64,000 nt of DNA from Streptomyces sp. R302 (GCF_012927245.1 NZ_JABBGE010000014.1:62001-126000), one strand, 5' to 3'; counted from the stretch's first letter, positions 26,101 through 36,512 are shown. A program made the numbers and translations. Notes: a model not told the origin generated them from the sequence alone.

Positions 26101-26151
26101 GTCGTGTCTTCCGGATCAGGCCGCGGCCCGGCGTGGTCCGGAAGACACGAC
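26101..26151. promoter_or_regulatory. 15-bp perfect inverted repeat upstream of ptsH
   Basis: Arms 26101-26115 and 26137-26151 are exact reverse complements with a 21-nt GC-rich spacer. It lies between the divergent GNAT-fusion and ptsH genes, 36 nt before the DasR site. It could be an operator pair or a stable leader hairpin. Confidence 0.8.
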
Positions 26152-26186
26152 CCGGGTCGGCAGGAGCATGCCGCAACCCGTGAGAG

Positions 26187-26202
26187 ACTGGTCTAGACAA
26201 CC
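26187..26202 (+). promoter_or_regulatory. DasR-responsive element (dre) of ptsH
   Basis: ACTGGTCTAGACAACC matches 14 of 16 positions of the dre consensus. DasR, the GlcNAc-responsive GntR repressor of Streptomyces, is known to control the general PTS genes. The site is 26 nt before the ptsH start, near the expected transcription start. Confidence 0.85.
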
Positions 26203-26227
26203 CGCTGAAGACCTGAAGGGCAACACC

Positions 26228-26509
26228 ATGGCTGAGCGCCGCGTCAACGTCGGCTGGGCCGAGGGCCTGCACGCCCGCCCCGCCTCCATCTTCGTCCGTG
26301 CCGCCACGGCCTCCGGTGTCCCGGTGACCATCGCCAAGGCCGACGGTAACCCGGTCAACGCCGCGTCCATGCTCGCGGTCCTCGGCCTGGGCGCGCAGGG
26401 CGGCGAGGAGATCGTGCTCGCTTCGGACGCCGAGGGCGCGGAGGCCGCGCTCGAGCGCCTCGCCAAGCTGGTCGCCGAGGGCCTCGACGAGCTCCCCGAG
26501 ACGGTCTGA
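26228..26509 (+). CDS. ptsH: HPr phosphocarrier protein of the PTS
   Basis: A 93-aa HPr. The active-site His15 lies in GLHARPAS, and Ser47 in NAASMLAVL is the position equivalent to regulatory Ser46 of Bacillus HPr. It accepts phosphate from enzyme I (phosphoenolpyruvate) and passes it to sugar-specific EIIA proteins; in Streptomyces this serves GlcNAc and fructose uptake and links to development through DasR. Its start is ATG 26228. The expected dre operator is just upstream. It is monocistronic, followed by a hairpin. Confidence 0.97.
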   Translation: MAERRVNVGWAEGLHARPASIFVRAATASGVPVTIAKADGNPVNAASMLAVLGLGAQGGEEIVLASDAEGAEAALERLAKLVAEGLDELPETV

Positions 26510-26541
26510 CCCGGCGGGTCGATCCACGCCTTTCTTCGGAC

Positions 26542-26575
26542 GGCCGTGTTCCCGGAATTCCCGGTGGACACGGCC
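26542..26575 (+). terminator. Hairpin after ptsH
   Basis: An 8-bp GGCCGTGT/ACACGGCC stem around an 18-nt internal region that can pair further, 32 nt after the ptsH stop. Confidence 0.55.
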
Positions 26576-26644
26576 TTCCGGCATTTCCGGAGCCATTCCG
26601 ATCCCTTTCCTGGCAGCTTTCGGGCAGCACAGAAAGGCGCCTGG

Positions 26645-26656
26645 GAATAGCTATTC
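26645..26656. promoter_or_regulatory. AT-rich 12-bp palindrome
   Basis: GAATAGCTATTC is a perfect palindrome in an unusually AT-rich patch, followed by a GTATAC palindrome. It is 20 nt past the stop of the GntR gene. It could be part of that gene's terminator or an operator. Confidence 0.4.
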
Positions 26657-26675
26657 TTTGTATACGGTGCCCGTG

Positions 26676-27359
26676 TTAATTCCGGACGCTCGCCGTGTTG
26701 ACGGCATGTTGCGAAACCCTCACACGGCCCCGCTCGGGCCTTTTCAGGCGGTGCAGCGGAAGCGTGTGCTCGGCGTGCTGCGCGGTGAGCGCGCGGGCCC
26801 GTTCGGCGTCACCGCGGGCGATCGCGTCGACGATCGCGCCGTGCTCGGCCCAGGCCTCGACGGGCCGGTCCGGCTGGTCCACCACGTACATCCAGGCGAT
26901 CTTGTGGCGCAGCTGGGTGAGGAGCGCGGCGAGCGCCGGGGAACCGGAGGCCTGCGCGAGCGTCTCGTGGAACCAGCCGCCGAGCGCCCGCAGGTCCTCG
27001 CCCTGCCCCCGCCGGGCCCGCTCCTGCCCCAGCCTGACCAGGCCCCGCAGCACCTTGAGGTGGGCGTCGGTGCGCCGCTGGGCGGCCCGCGCGGCGCCGA
27101 GCGGTTCGAGCAGCGCCCGTACGTCGAGGAGGTCGGCGGCCTCCTGGTCGGTGGGCTCGGCGACATGGGCGCCCGCGTGCCGGCGGCTGACGACGAAGCC
27201 CTCGGACTCCAGGGTGCGCAGCGCCTCGCGGACCGGGACGCGGGAGACGCCGTAACGGCGGGCGAGCTGTTCCTCGGTCAGCCGGCTGCCGCGCTCGAAG
27301 ACCCCCGAGACGATGTCGTCCCGGATCGCCGTGCATACCGATTGCGCGGGAACCCGCAT
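26676..27359 (-). CDS. GntR-family (FadR/FCD) transcriptional regulator
   Basis: A 227-aa repressor-type protein. The winged helix covers residues 5-70 (RLTEEQLARRYGVSRVPVREALRTLESEGFV). The FCD ligand domain (about 80-205) has the Asp/His pattern DLLDVRALLE...HETLA...HGAIVDAI that usually binds a metal and a carboxylate effector. Its ligand is unknown. The ATG at 27359 has GGAGG six nt upstream. It lies between ptsH and the riboswitch-controlled peptidase and has its own promoter region. Confidence 0.88.
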   Translation of the reverse strand: MRVPAQSVCTAIRDDIVSGVFERGSRLTEEQLARRYGVSRVPVREALRTLESEGFVVSRRHAGAHVAEPTDQEAADLLDVRALLEPLGAARAAQRRTDAHLKVLRGLVRLGQERARRGQGEDLRALGGWFHETLAQASGSPALAALLTQLRHKIAWMYVVDQPDRPVEAWAEHGAIVDAIARGDAERARALTAQHAEHTLPLHRLKRPERGRVRVSQHAVNTASVRN

Positions 27360-27490
27360 GTCCGACCTCCGTATTCACTCCGCGCGCACCTAATTCGAGC
27401 AGCGCCGTTCACGCGACTCTATTGCAGGGCGCCGGAAATTCCGATGCCCCCTCGGAATTCGTCCGGTTCGCGACGGAATCACCAGGACGC

Positions 27491-27526
27491 CGAAAGGCCC
27501 CGGCTCACAGGAGCCGGGGCCTTTCG
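27491..27526 (-). terminator. 16-bp hairpin after the M23 peptidase gene
   Basis: Perfect arms 27491-27506 and 27511-27526 with a 4-nt loop. Between it and the M23 stop is a run of CCTCAGG-like micro-repeats (27551-27603). Confidence 0.9.
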
Positions 27527-27597
27527 ATTCGATGGGACGCGGGGCGTCGGAGACCTCAGGACCTCAGGGCTTCAGGGCCTCAGGGACCTCAAGGGCC

Positions 27598-28368
27598 TCA
27601 GAGGCTGACGCCGCGGGCGCGGAGGTACGCGACGGGGTTGATGTCGGAGCCGTACTCGGCGGTGGTCCGGGCCTCGAAGTGGAGGTGCGGGCCGGTGGAG
27701 TTGCCGGTCGAGCCGGAGACGCCTATCTGCTGGCCGGGCTCGACGGCCTGGCCGACGTAGACGCCGATCGACGACAGGTGGCCGTACTGGGTGTACGTGC
27801 CGTCGTTCATCCGGATCACGATGTTGTTGCCGTACGCGCCGCCCCAGCCGGCCTCGACGACGGTGCCGGAGCCGACGGAGACGACCGAGCTGCCGTAGGA
27901 GGCGTGGAAGTCGACGCCGGAGTGGCTGCCGGAGGACCAGAGCGAGCCACCGGCTTTGTAGCCGGTGGAGACGTACGAGCCGGCGACCGGGAGGTTGAAG
28001 GAGGCGAGCCGGCGGCGCTCGGCCTCACGGGCGGCGCGCTCCTTGGCCTCGCGGATCTCCTTGGCGCGGGCCTCGGCCTTGCGCTTCGCCTCGGCGCGCG
28101 CCTTGGCCCGGGCCTCGGCCTCGGCGGCCTCCCGCTCCTGGGCGGCGGCCTGCGCGCTGACCTGGTCCGCGATGGACTCGTCGGCGATCACCTGGGTGAG
28201 GCCGGTGTCCTCGGGGGAACGGTCGTCCGTGTCGGCGGCGAGCGCCGGGGAGGCCAGGGCGCCGACGACGCCGGTGGTGGCGAGGGCGGCCACGCCGGCG
28301 ATGCCGGCGCTGCGGCGAGCCAGTCGGCTCGCACCACGATGCTTCCCGGTGGCACGGGTGAACGCCAA
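27598..28368 (-). CDS. Secreted M23 (LytM) peptidoglycan endopeptidase
   Basis: A 256-aa secreted protein. A twin-positive N-region and a hydrophobic core end in an ALASPALA|AD signal-peptidase site (about residue 44). A Lys/Glu/Ala coiled coil follows (about 70-120). The LytM domain has zinc ligands in HSGVDFH and HLHFEA. It cleaves peptide cross-bridges in peptidoglycan during growth or germination. The start is TTG 28368 with AAGGA upstream. The mRNA leader carries a cyclic-di-AMP riboswitch. Confidence 0.92.
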   Translation of the reverse strand: MAFTRATGKHRGASRLARRSAGIAGVAALATTGVVGALASPALAADTDDRSPEDTGLTQVIADESIADQVSAQAAAQEREAAEAEARAKARAEAKRKAEARAKEIREAKERAAREAERRRLASFNLPVAGSYVSTGYKAGGSLWSSGSHSGVDFHASYGSSVVSVGSGTVVEAGWGGAYGNNIVIRMNDGTYTQYGHLSSIGVYVGQAVEPGQQIGVSGSTGNSTGPHLHFEARTTAEYGSDINPVAYLRARGVSL

Positions 28369-28390
28369 GACGGTTCCTTTCCTTCCTTCT

Positions 28391-28530
28391 CGCCTACCGG
28401 GTTAGCTGACGGGTTCGGAGCAGGAAGGTCTCCTACGGGCCCCTCCGCGTGGCGAAGGCGTCCGATTCACCCCAGGGACTGCGTGGGTCCCCGGCTCCCC
28501 AGGCTCGCGCCTGACGGGGACTCGGCGATG
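28391..28530 (-). ncRNA. Cyclic-di-AMP (ydaO/yuaA) riboswitch
   Basis: Read on the reverse strand, the leader contains the conserved blocks in order: GCCGAGTCC, GCCTGGGGAGCCGGGGACCC, GGGGTGAATCGG, and the 3' block AACCCGTCAGCTAACCCGG followed by TAGGCG. These are the hallmarks of the Streptomyces ydaO class, which shuts off cell-wall hydrolase expression when c-di-AMP is high. It ends about 22 nt before the TTG of the M23 gene. The region 28531-28680 beyond it should hold the promoter. Confidence 0.93.
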
Positions 28531-28680
28531 TCTGTCCGGTTGCCGCGGGTGCGGCGCGTGCGTCGGGTCGAACAGACGGATCGACGCTAGGCCGGACGGA
28601 TGTCGATCGCCAAACAGACGCACCCATTTGTAAGACATGCCACAGGGCATACGATCACCCTTATCCCTATAACGGACAAA

Positions 28681-28720
28681 GCGGAGGCCTCCGGCGTTTC
28701 CACGCATCGGAGACCTCCGC
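28681..28720 (-). terminator. Hairpin after the M16 operon
   Basis: 13-bp arms with one mismatch (28681-28693 and 28708-28720), followed on the reverse strand by a T-rich stretch. It lies 17 nt past the stop of the second M16 gene. Confidence 0.75.
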
Positions 28721-28736
28721 CGGAGCCGACGAGGCG

Positions 28737-30131
28737 TCAGCTCACCACGCTCACCTCGCCGATGCCGAGGGCCCGCACGGGCTCCTCGATCTGCGACGCG
28801 TCGCCCACCAGGACCGTGACGAGCCGGTCCACCGGGAAGGCGCTGACGACGGCGGCCGTGGCCTCGACCGTGCCGGTCTCGGCGAGCCGCGCGTACAGCC
28901 GGGCCTGGTAGTCGTCCGGGAGGTGCTGCTCGACCTGGTCGGAGAGGGTCGCGGCGACCGACGCGGCCGTCTCGTACTTGAGCGGGGCCACGCCCACCAG
29001 GTTCTGCACCGCCACGTCCCGCTCCGCGTCGGTCAGACCGCCCTCCGCCAGGGTGCGGAGCACCTTCCACAGGTCGTCGAGGGCCGGACCGGTGTTGGGG
29101 GTGTCGACCGAGCCGCTGATCGCCAGCATCGAGGCGCCGTGCCCCTCGCCGTCCGAGCGGAGCACCTGCCCGAAGGCGCGCACGCCGTACGTGTACCCCT
29201 TCTCCTCGCGCAGGACGGCGTCCAGACGGGACGTCAGGGTGCCGCCGAGGCAGTAGACGCCGAGGACCTGCGCGGCCCACACGGAGTCGTGGCGGTCCGG
29301 GCCGATCCGGCCGATGAGCAGCTGGGTCTGGACCGCCCCGGGGCGGTCGACGATGACGACCCGTCCGGTGTCGTCGGCGGTGATCGGTGCCATCGGGCGC
29401 GGCGCGGCCGGCTTGCCGCTCCAGCCGCCGAGGGTCTCGGCGAGGACCTTGTCGAGGTCGACGCCGGTGAGGTCGCCGACGACGACCGCGGTGGCGGCGG
29501 CGGGCCGCACGTGCGCGTCGTAGAAGGCGCGGACGGCGGCGGCGTCGATGGCCTTCACCGTCTCCTCGGTGCCCTGGCGGGGCCGGGACATCCGGGTGGC
29601 GGCCGGGAAGAGCTCCTTGTAGAGCTGCTTGGCGGCCCGGCGGCTCGGGTTGGCGGCCTCGTGCGGGATCTCGTCGAGGCGGTTGTCCACCAGTCGCTTG
29701 ACCTCGTCGGCGTCGAAGGCCGGGGAGATCAGCGCCTCGGCGACGAGGCCGAGCGCCTTGGGGAGCCGGGAGACCGGGACCTCCAGGGAGACCCGGACGC
29801 CGGGGTGGTCCGCGTGCGCGTCGAGGGTGGCGCCGCAGCGCTCCAGCTCGGCCGCGAACTCCTCGGCGCCGCGCTCGGTGGTCCCCTCGGAGAGGGCGCG
29901 CGCCATGATCGTCGCGACGCCGTCGAGGCCCTCGGGCTCGGCTTCCAGCGGGGCGTCGACGAAGATCTCGACGGCGACGACCTGCTGGCCGGGGCGGTGG
30001 CAGCGGAGCACCGTCAGGCCGTTGTCGAGCGCGCCGCGCTCGGGGGCCGGGAAGGCCCACGGCCTGGCCGGGCCGGCCAGCGGCTGCGGGTGGAAATCCA
30101 TGCTGGTCAGGGACACGGCGGCGTCGGTCAC
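28737..30131 (-). CDS. M16-family peptidase-like subunit without zinc site
   Basis: A 464-aa protein with the two-lobe M16 fold (LDNGLTVLRCHRPG at the start, YTYGVRAFGQ in the second lobe). Where active members have HxxEH, this one has LDGVATIMARAL, so it cannot bind catalytic zinc. In two-subunit M16 peptidases the inactive chain supplies substrate-binding residues, including the R/Y pair seen here as EEKGYTYGVRAF. The GTG at 30131 overlaps the upstream gene by four bases. Function: probably the regulatory half of a processing-type peptidase. Confidence 0.88.
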   Translation of the reverse strand: MTDAAVSLTSMDFHPQPLAGPARPWAFPAPERGALDNGLTVLRCHRPGQQVVAVEIFVDAPLEAEPEGLDGVATIMARALSEGTTERGAEEFAAELERCGATLDAHADHPGVRVSLEVPVSRLPKALGLVAEALISPAFDADEVKRLVDNRLDEIPHEAANPSRRAAKQLYKELFPAATRMSRPRQGTEETVKAIDAAAVRAFYDAHVRPAAATAVVVGDLTGVDLDKVLAETLGGWSGKPAAPRPMAPITADDTGRVVIVDRPGAVQTQLLIGRIGPDRHDSVWAAQVLGVYCLGGTLTSRLDAVLREEKGYTYGVRAFGQVLRSDGEGHGASMLAISGSVDTPNTGPALDDLWKVLRTLAEGGLTDAERDVAVQNLVGVAPLKYETAASVAATLSDQVEQHLPDDYQARLYARLAETGTVEATAAVVSAFPVDRLVTVLVGDASQIEEPVRALGIGEVSVVS

Positions 30132-31477
30132 TGGTCCGCTCCTTCCTCGTCGTCGCCGTCGGCGCTCTCGTCGGTGGTCACCGGCTCGTAGACCAGCACC
30201 GCGCGGTTGTCGGGGCGCAGCCGGGCCGCGGCCACCTCGCGCACCTCGTCGGCGGTGACGGCGAGGACGCGGTCGACCGCGGTCAGGGCGAGCTGCGGGT
30301 CACCGAACAGCACGGCGAAGCGGCACAGTTCGTCGGCGCGGCCGGCCACCGTCCCGAGCCGGTCGAGCCATTCGCGCTCCAGCTGGGCCTGGGCGCGCTC
30401 CATCTCCTCGGCGGTCGGGCCCTCGGCCGCGAAGCGGGCGAGCTCCTCGTCGACGGCCGCCTCGATGGCGGGGACCTCGACGCCGCCGGAGGTCTTGACG
30501 TCCAGCCAGCCGAGCGAGGGGGCGCCGGCGAGCCGCAGCAGGCCGAAGCCGGCGGCGACCGCGGTGCGGTCGCGCCGCACCAGCCGGTTGTGCAGGCGGG
30601 AGGACTCGCCGCCGCCGAGCACGGTGAGGGCGAGGTCGGCCGCGTCGCACGCGCGCGTGCCGTCCTCGGGCAGCCGGTAGGCGGCCATCAGGGCGCGGGC
30701 CGGGACGTCCTCGACGAGGACCTCGCGCAGCTGCTCGCCGATGACCTCCGGCAGGGCGCCGTCGCGTGGGGCGGGCTTGCCGTCGTGGCCGGGGATGGAG
30801 CCGAAGTACTTCTCCACCCAGGCGAGCGTCTGCTCCGGGTCGATGTCGCCGACCACCGAGAGGACCGCGTTGTTGGGCGCGTAGTAGGTGCGGAAGAAGG
30901 CCCGCGCGTCCTCCAGGGTGGCCGCGTCCAGGTCCGCCATCGAGCCGATGGGGGTGTGGTGGTACGGGTGGCCCTCGGGGTACGCGAGCGCGGTGAGCTT
31001 CTCGAAGGCGGTGCCGTACGGCACGTTGTCGTACCGCTGGCGGCGCTCGTTCTTCACGACGTCGCGCTGGTTCTCCATCGACTCGTCGTCGAGGGCGGCG
31101 AGCAGCGAGCCCATCCGGTCCGCCTCCAGCCAGAGCGCGAGCTCCAGCTGGTGGGTGGGCATCGTCTCGAAGTAGTTGGTGCGCTCGAAGCTGGTCGTGC
31201 CGTTGAGCGAGCCGCCGGCGCCCTGGACGAGTTCGAAGTGGCCGTTGCCGTGCACCTGCTTCGAGCCCTGGAACATCAGGTGCTCGAAGAGGTGGGCGAG
31301 GCCCGTGCGGCCCTCGACCTCGTGGCGCGAACCGACGTCGTACCAGAGGCAGACCGCGGCGACCGGGGTCAGGTGGTCCTCGGAGAGGACCACCCTCAGG
31401 CCGTTCGCCAGGCGGTGCTCGGTCGCTGTCAGGCCGCCGGAGCCGGCCTCGGCCGTGGCCGTGTGACCCATGGGCAT
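30128..31477 (-). CDS. M16-family zinc peptidase, catalytic subunit
   Basis: A 449-aa M16 peptidase. The inverted zinc motif HLFEH (in GLAHLFEHLMFQG) supplies two His ligands and the catalytic Glu; the distal Glu ligand lies about 77 residues on, in ENQRDVVKNERRQ. It acts with the coupled zinc-less partner downstream, digesting peptides. No signal peptide is visible. Three in-frame ATGs (31483, 31477, 31471) are possible; 31477 has AAGGG six nt upstream. It is divergent from parC. Confidence 0.9.
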   Translation of the reverse strand: MPMGHTATAEAGSGGLTATEHRLANGLRVVLSEDHLTPVAAVCLWYDVGSRHEVEGRTGLAHLFEHLMFQGSKQVHGNGHFELVQGAGGSLNGTTSFERTNYFETMPTHQLELALWLEADRMGSLLAALDDESMENQRDVVKNERRQRYDNVPYGTAFEKLTALAYPEGHPYHHTPIGSMADLDAATLEDARAFFRTYYAPNNAVLSVVGDIDPEQTLAWVEKYFGSIPGHDGKPAPRDGALPEVIGEQLREVLVEDVPARALMAAYRLPEDGTRACDAADLALTVLGGGESSRLHNRLVRRDRTAVAAGFGLLRLAGAPSLGWLDVKTSGGVEVPAIEAAVDEELARFAAEGPTAEEMERAQAQLEREWLDRLGTVAGRADELCRFAVLFGDPQLALTAVDRVLAVTADEVREVAAARLRPDNRAVLVYEPVTTDESADGDDEEGADQ

Positions 31478-31659
31478 GTACATCCCTTCGATCGCGATCT
31501 GGAAAAGTGCTGCCACTGTATGCAAGCGCGCCGACACCTGGCGAAGTTCCCGGAGTACTCCGATGTCCCTCGTCCGGGTCGCGGTCGGCGTTGTCGGTGG
31601 CACGGTCCACAATGGTCCGCGTCAGATCAAGCTTTGTCGGAGAAGGAGCCGCAGCCGCG

Positions 31660-34119
<2,460 letters not shown>

Positions 34120-34140
34120 CCACCGCGCACGCCCTCACAC

Positions 34141-34179
34141 GCCTTCGTACGCCTTCGTACGCCCCGTACGCCTTCGTAC
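34141..34179. repeat. 10-bp tandem repeat, four copies
   Basis: GCCTTCGTAC at 34141, 34151 and 34170, with a 9-bp variant at 34161. It sits directly after parC and before its terminator. Confidence 0.9.
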
Positions 34180-34182
34180 GCG

Positions 34183-34216
34183 CGAAGCCCCCGCTCCGGC
34201 CGGAGCGGGGGCTTCG
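34183..34216. terminator. 34-bp perfect palindrome terminator
   Basis: 17-bp arms meet without a spacer (34183-34199/34200-34216). Positioned between the convergent parC and TetR genes, it should stop both. Confidence 0.9.
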
Positions 34217-34228
34217 TCGTGCTCGGGT

Positions 34229-34894
34229 TCAGGTCCGCGGGGCGGGGGCGTACACCGTCTCGATCCCCGCGATGATCAGCCGCAGCCCCTCCTCGAAGCG
34301 CTCGTCGTAGCCGGCGAAGATCTCGGCGCCGGCCGCGGCCGCCAGGGGGTAGTCGGCGAGGCGCCGGGCGCGTTCCTCGACGTCGAAGCCCTCCCGGGGC
34401 TCGCCGGGCTGGGACTCGGTGCCCTGCTCCTCGGTGACGAAGCCGAGCGTGTACATGTACGCCGTCGTGCTGGCCCGCACCGCCTCGCGCAGCGAGAACC
34501 CGGCGTCGACGAGGGCACCGAGCTGGCGCTCCATGTCCTGGGCGTGGTCGCTGCCGGTGAAGCGGGCGCCGCTGTAGACCTTGGCGCCGTCGCGGTAGCG
34601 CAGCAGCCCGGCACGCAGCCCCCGGTTGGCGGTGAGCATGAGCTCCTGCCAGCTCTGCCCGGCGACCGGCCGGGCGTCCGGGTCGGCGACCATCCGCCGG
34701 TACATGACGGTCGCCATCTCGTCGAGCAGTGCCTGCTTGTTCTTGAAGTGCCAGTACAGGGCCGGGGCCTGGACGTGCAGCTCCTGGGCGATCGCGCGGA
34801 GCGTGAGCCCCTCCAGACCGCGCTCGTTCAGCAGCCGCAGGGCGGTCTCCGCCACCTGGCCGGGTTCCAGCTTGCTCGTCTTCTTGGTCGCCAC
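34229..34894 (-). CDS. TetR-family regulator of the adjacent monooxygenase
   Basis: A 221-aa repressor. The helix-turn-helix lies at about residues 12-58 (LTLRAIAQELHVQAPALYWHFKNKQALLDEM), followed by a TetR_C-type ligand domain with a long Tyr/Met-rich helix. The start is GTG 34894. It is divergent from a FAD aromatic hydroxylase, and two copies of a TTAACGnCGTTAA operator lie in the 93-nt gap. This is the arrangement of TetR proteins that sense a drug or phenolic compound and release a modifying enzyme gene. Confidence 0.9.
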   Translation of the reverse strand: MATKKTSKLEPGQVAETALRLLNERGLEGLTLRAIAQELHVQAPALYWHFKNKQALLDEMATVMYRRMVADPDARPVAGQSWQELMLTANRGLRAGLLRYRDGAKVYSGARFTGSDHAQDMERQLGALVDAGFSLREAVRASTTAYMYTLGFVTEEQGTESQPGEPREGFDVEERARRLADYPLAAAAGAEIFAGYDERFEEGLRLIIAGIETVYAPAPRT

Positions 34895-34918
34895 ACCGTC
34901 ACGGTATCCCCTTGACTC

Positions 34919-34933
34919 CTTAACGCCGTTAAG
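34919..34933. promoter_or_regulatory. TetR operator 1
   Basis: CTTAACGCCGTTAAG is a 15-bp palindrome about the centre base, just after a TTGACT -35-like box. Confidence 0.8.
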
Positions 34934-34955
34934 TCCATCCTTGACGCATCACTCT

Positions 34956-34968
34956 TTAACGACGTTAA
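34956..34968. promoter_or_regulatory. TetR operator 2
   Basis: TTAACGACGTTAA repeats the operator core 36 bp from the first. TTGACG (34941-34946) stands 17 bp before its right half, so this operator overlaps the -10 of the monooxygenase promoter. Confidence 0.8.
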
Positions 34969-34987
34969 GGAAGCGAGGCGGTCACCC

Positions 34988-36505
34988 ATGGGCGCGACCG
35001 GGGACAGGCACGCGGACAGCCGCAGGAACGGCCGGGGGGACAGCCGCGGGGACGCGGACGTCGTCATCGCGGGGGCGGGCCCGACGGGACTGGTGCTCGC
35101 CCTCGACCTCGCCCGCCGGGGCGTGCGGGCGCTCCTCCTGGAGCGCGCCGGCGGACTCTTCCCCGGCTCGCGCGGCAAGGGACTCCAGCCCCGCAGCCAG
35201 GAGGTCCTGGACGACCTCGGGGTGCTGCCCGAGGTGCTGGCGGCGGGGGCCTCGTACCCCAGGATGCTGGCCTGGGAGGGCACCGAGCGGCGCGGCGAGT
35301 GGGACATGGTCGAGCGCTCCGAGCCCACCGAGCAGGTGCCGTACGCGAACACCCTGCTGATCCCGCAGTCCCGCGTCCAGGAGCTGCTGTACGCCCGGCT
35401 GACGGAGCTCGGCGGCGCCGTCCGGTTCGGTGCCGGGCTGGCCGGACTCGACCAGGACGAGGACGGCGTGACGGTGGAGCTGACCGGCGGCGGGACGATC
35501 AGAGCCGGCTGCCTGGTCGGCGCGGACGGCGGCCGCTCGACCGTCCGCAGGGCCCTCGGCATCGGCATGACCGGCGAGACGGTCGACCCGCGCCCGATGC
35601 TCGTCGCCGATGTGCGGATCGCCGCGGGCGCGCTGACCGATCGGGACCACTGGCACGTCTGGCGGGCCCCCGACGGCGGTGTGGCGCTCTGCCCGCTGCC
35701 GGGCGGCGACGGCCTCTTCCAGCTCGCCGCCACCTTCGAGGACGCGGCAGCCGCCGTGGACACCACCCCGGAAGGCGTCCGCGCACTCCTCACCGCACGC
35801 ACCCCCCTCGCAGCGGACGAGATCACCGGCGTGACCTGGGCCTCGGACTACCGCGCCCGGGCGGCCCTGGCGGACCGCTTCCGGGAAGGCCGTGTCTTCC
35901 TGGCGGGCGACGCGGCCCACGTCCACTCCCCCGCCGGCGGCCAGGGCCTCAACACCGGCGTCCAGGACGCGTACAACCTCGGCTGGAAGCTCGCCCAGGT
36001 CCTGCTCCACGGCGCGCCGGCCGCGCTCCTCGACTCCTACGAGGCGGAGCGCCGCCCGGTGGCGGCGGAGGTCCTCGGCCTCAGCACCCGCCTCCACAGG
36101 GCGACCGTCGACGGCGAGGCCACCCGGCGGGGCAAGGAGGTCCAGCAGCTGGGCCTCGGCTACCGGGACTCGGCACTCGCGGTGGACACCCGCCCGGAGA
36201 CGCCCGGGGACACCCTGCGCGCGGGCGACCGCGCCCCGGACGGCCCCTACGGCGAGGCGCGCCTCTTCGACCTCTTCCGGGGCCCGCACTTCACCCTGCT
36301 CACGATCGGCGCCACCGCACCGCCGCCGCCCCTCCCCCCGTCCGTCCGCACGGCCGCACTGGCGGCCTGCGCCCCGTACGGCCCCGGCGTGTTCCTCATC
36401 CGCCCGGACGGCTACCTCGGCTGGGCCGGCACCGGCGGCGACCCGACCCTCGGCACCTACCTGGCGGCGGTCGGCCTGATACCGGCGGAGGCGCCAGCGG
36501 CGTGA
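34988..36505 (+). CDS. FAD-dependent aromatic-type monooxygenase
   Basis: A 505-aa class A flavoprotein hydroxylase. The N-terminal GxGxxG is AGAGPTGLVLALDLARRG, a DG motif (GCLVGADGGRSTVRR) lies near residue 180, and the second FAD motif is GRVFLAGDAAHVHSPAGGQGLNTG. The C-terminal thioredoxin-like domain is short. Enzymes of this type hydroxylate phenols or inactivate antibiotics such as rifampicin or tetracycline; the substrate is not evident. The start is ATG 34988. Expression is probably released from the divergent TetR protein by its ligand. Confidence 0.88.
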   Translation: MGATGDRHADSRRNGRGDSRGDADVVIAGAGPTGLVLALDLARRGVRALLLERAGGLFPGSRGKGLQPRSQEVLDDLGVLPEVLAAGASYPRMLAWEGTERRGEWDMVERSEPTEQVPYANTLLIPQSRVQELLYARLTELGGAVRFGAGLAGLDQDEDGVTVELTGGGTIRAGCLVGADGGRSTVRRALGIGMTGETVDPRPMLVADVRIAAGALTDRDHWHVWRAPDGGVALCPLPGGDGLFQLAATFEDAAAAVDTTPEGVRALLTARTPLAADEITGVTWASDYRARAALADRFREGRVFLAGDAAHVHSPAGGQGLNTGVQDAYNLGWKLAQVLLHGAPAALLDSYEAERRPVAAEVLGLSTRLHRATVDGEATRRGKEVQQLGLGYRDSALAVDTRPETPGDTLRAGDRAPDGPYGEARLFDLFRGPHFTLLTIGATAPPPPLPPSVRTAALAACAPYGPGVFLIRPDGYLGWAGTGGDPTLGTYLAAVGLIPAEAPAA

Positions 36506-36512
36506 AAGCCGC

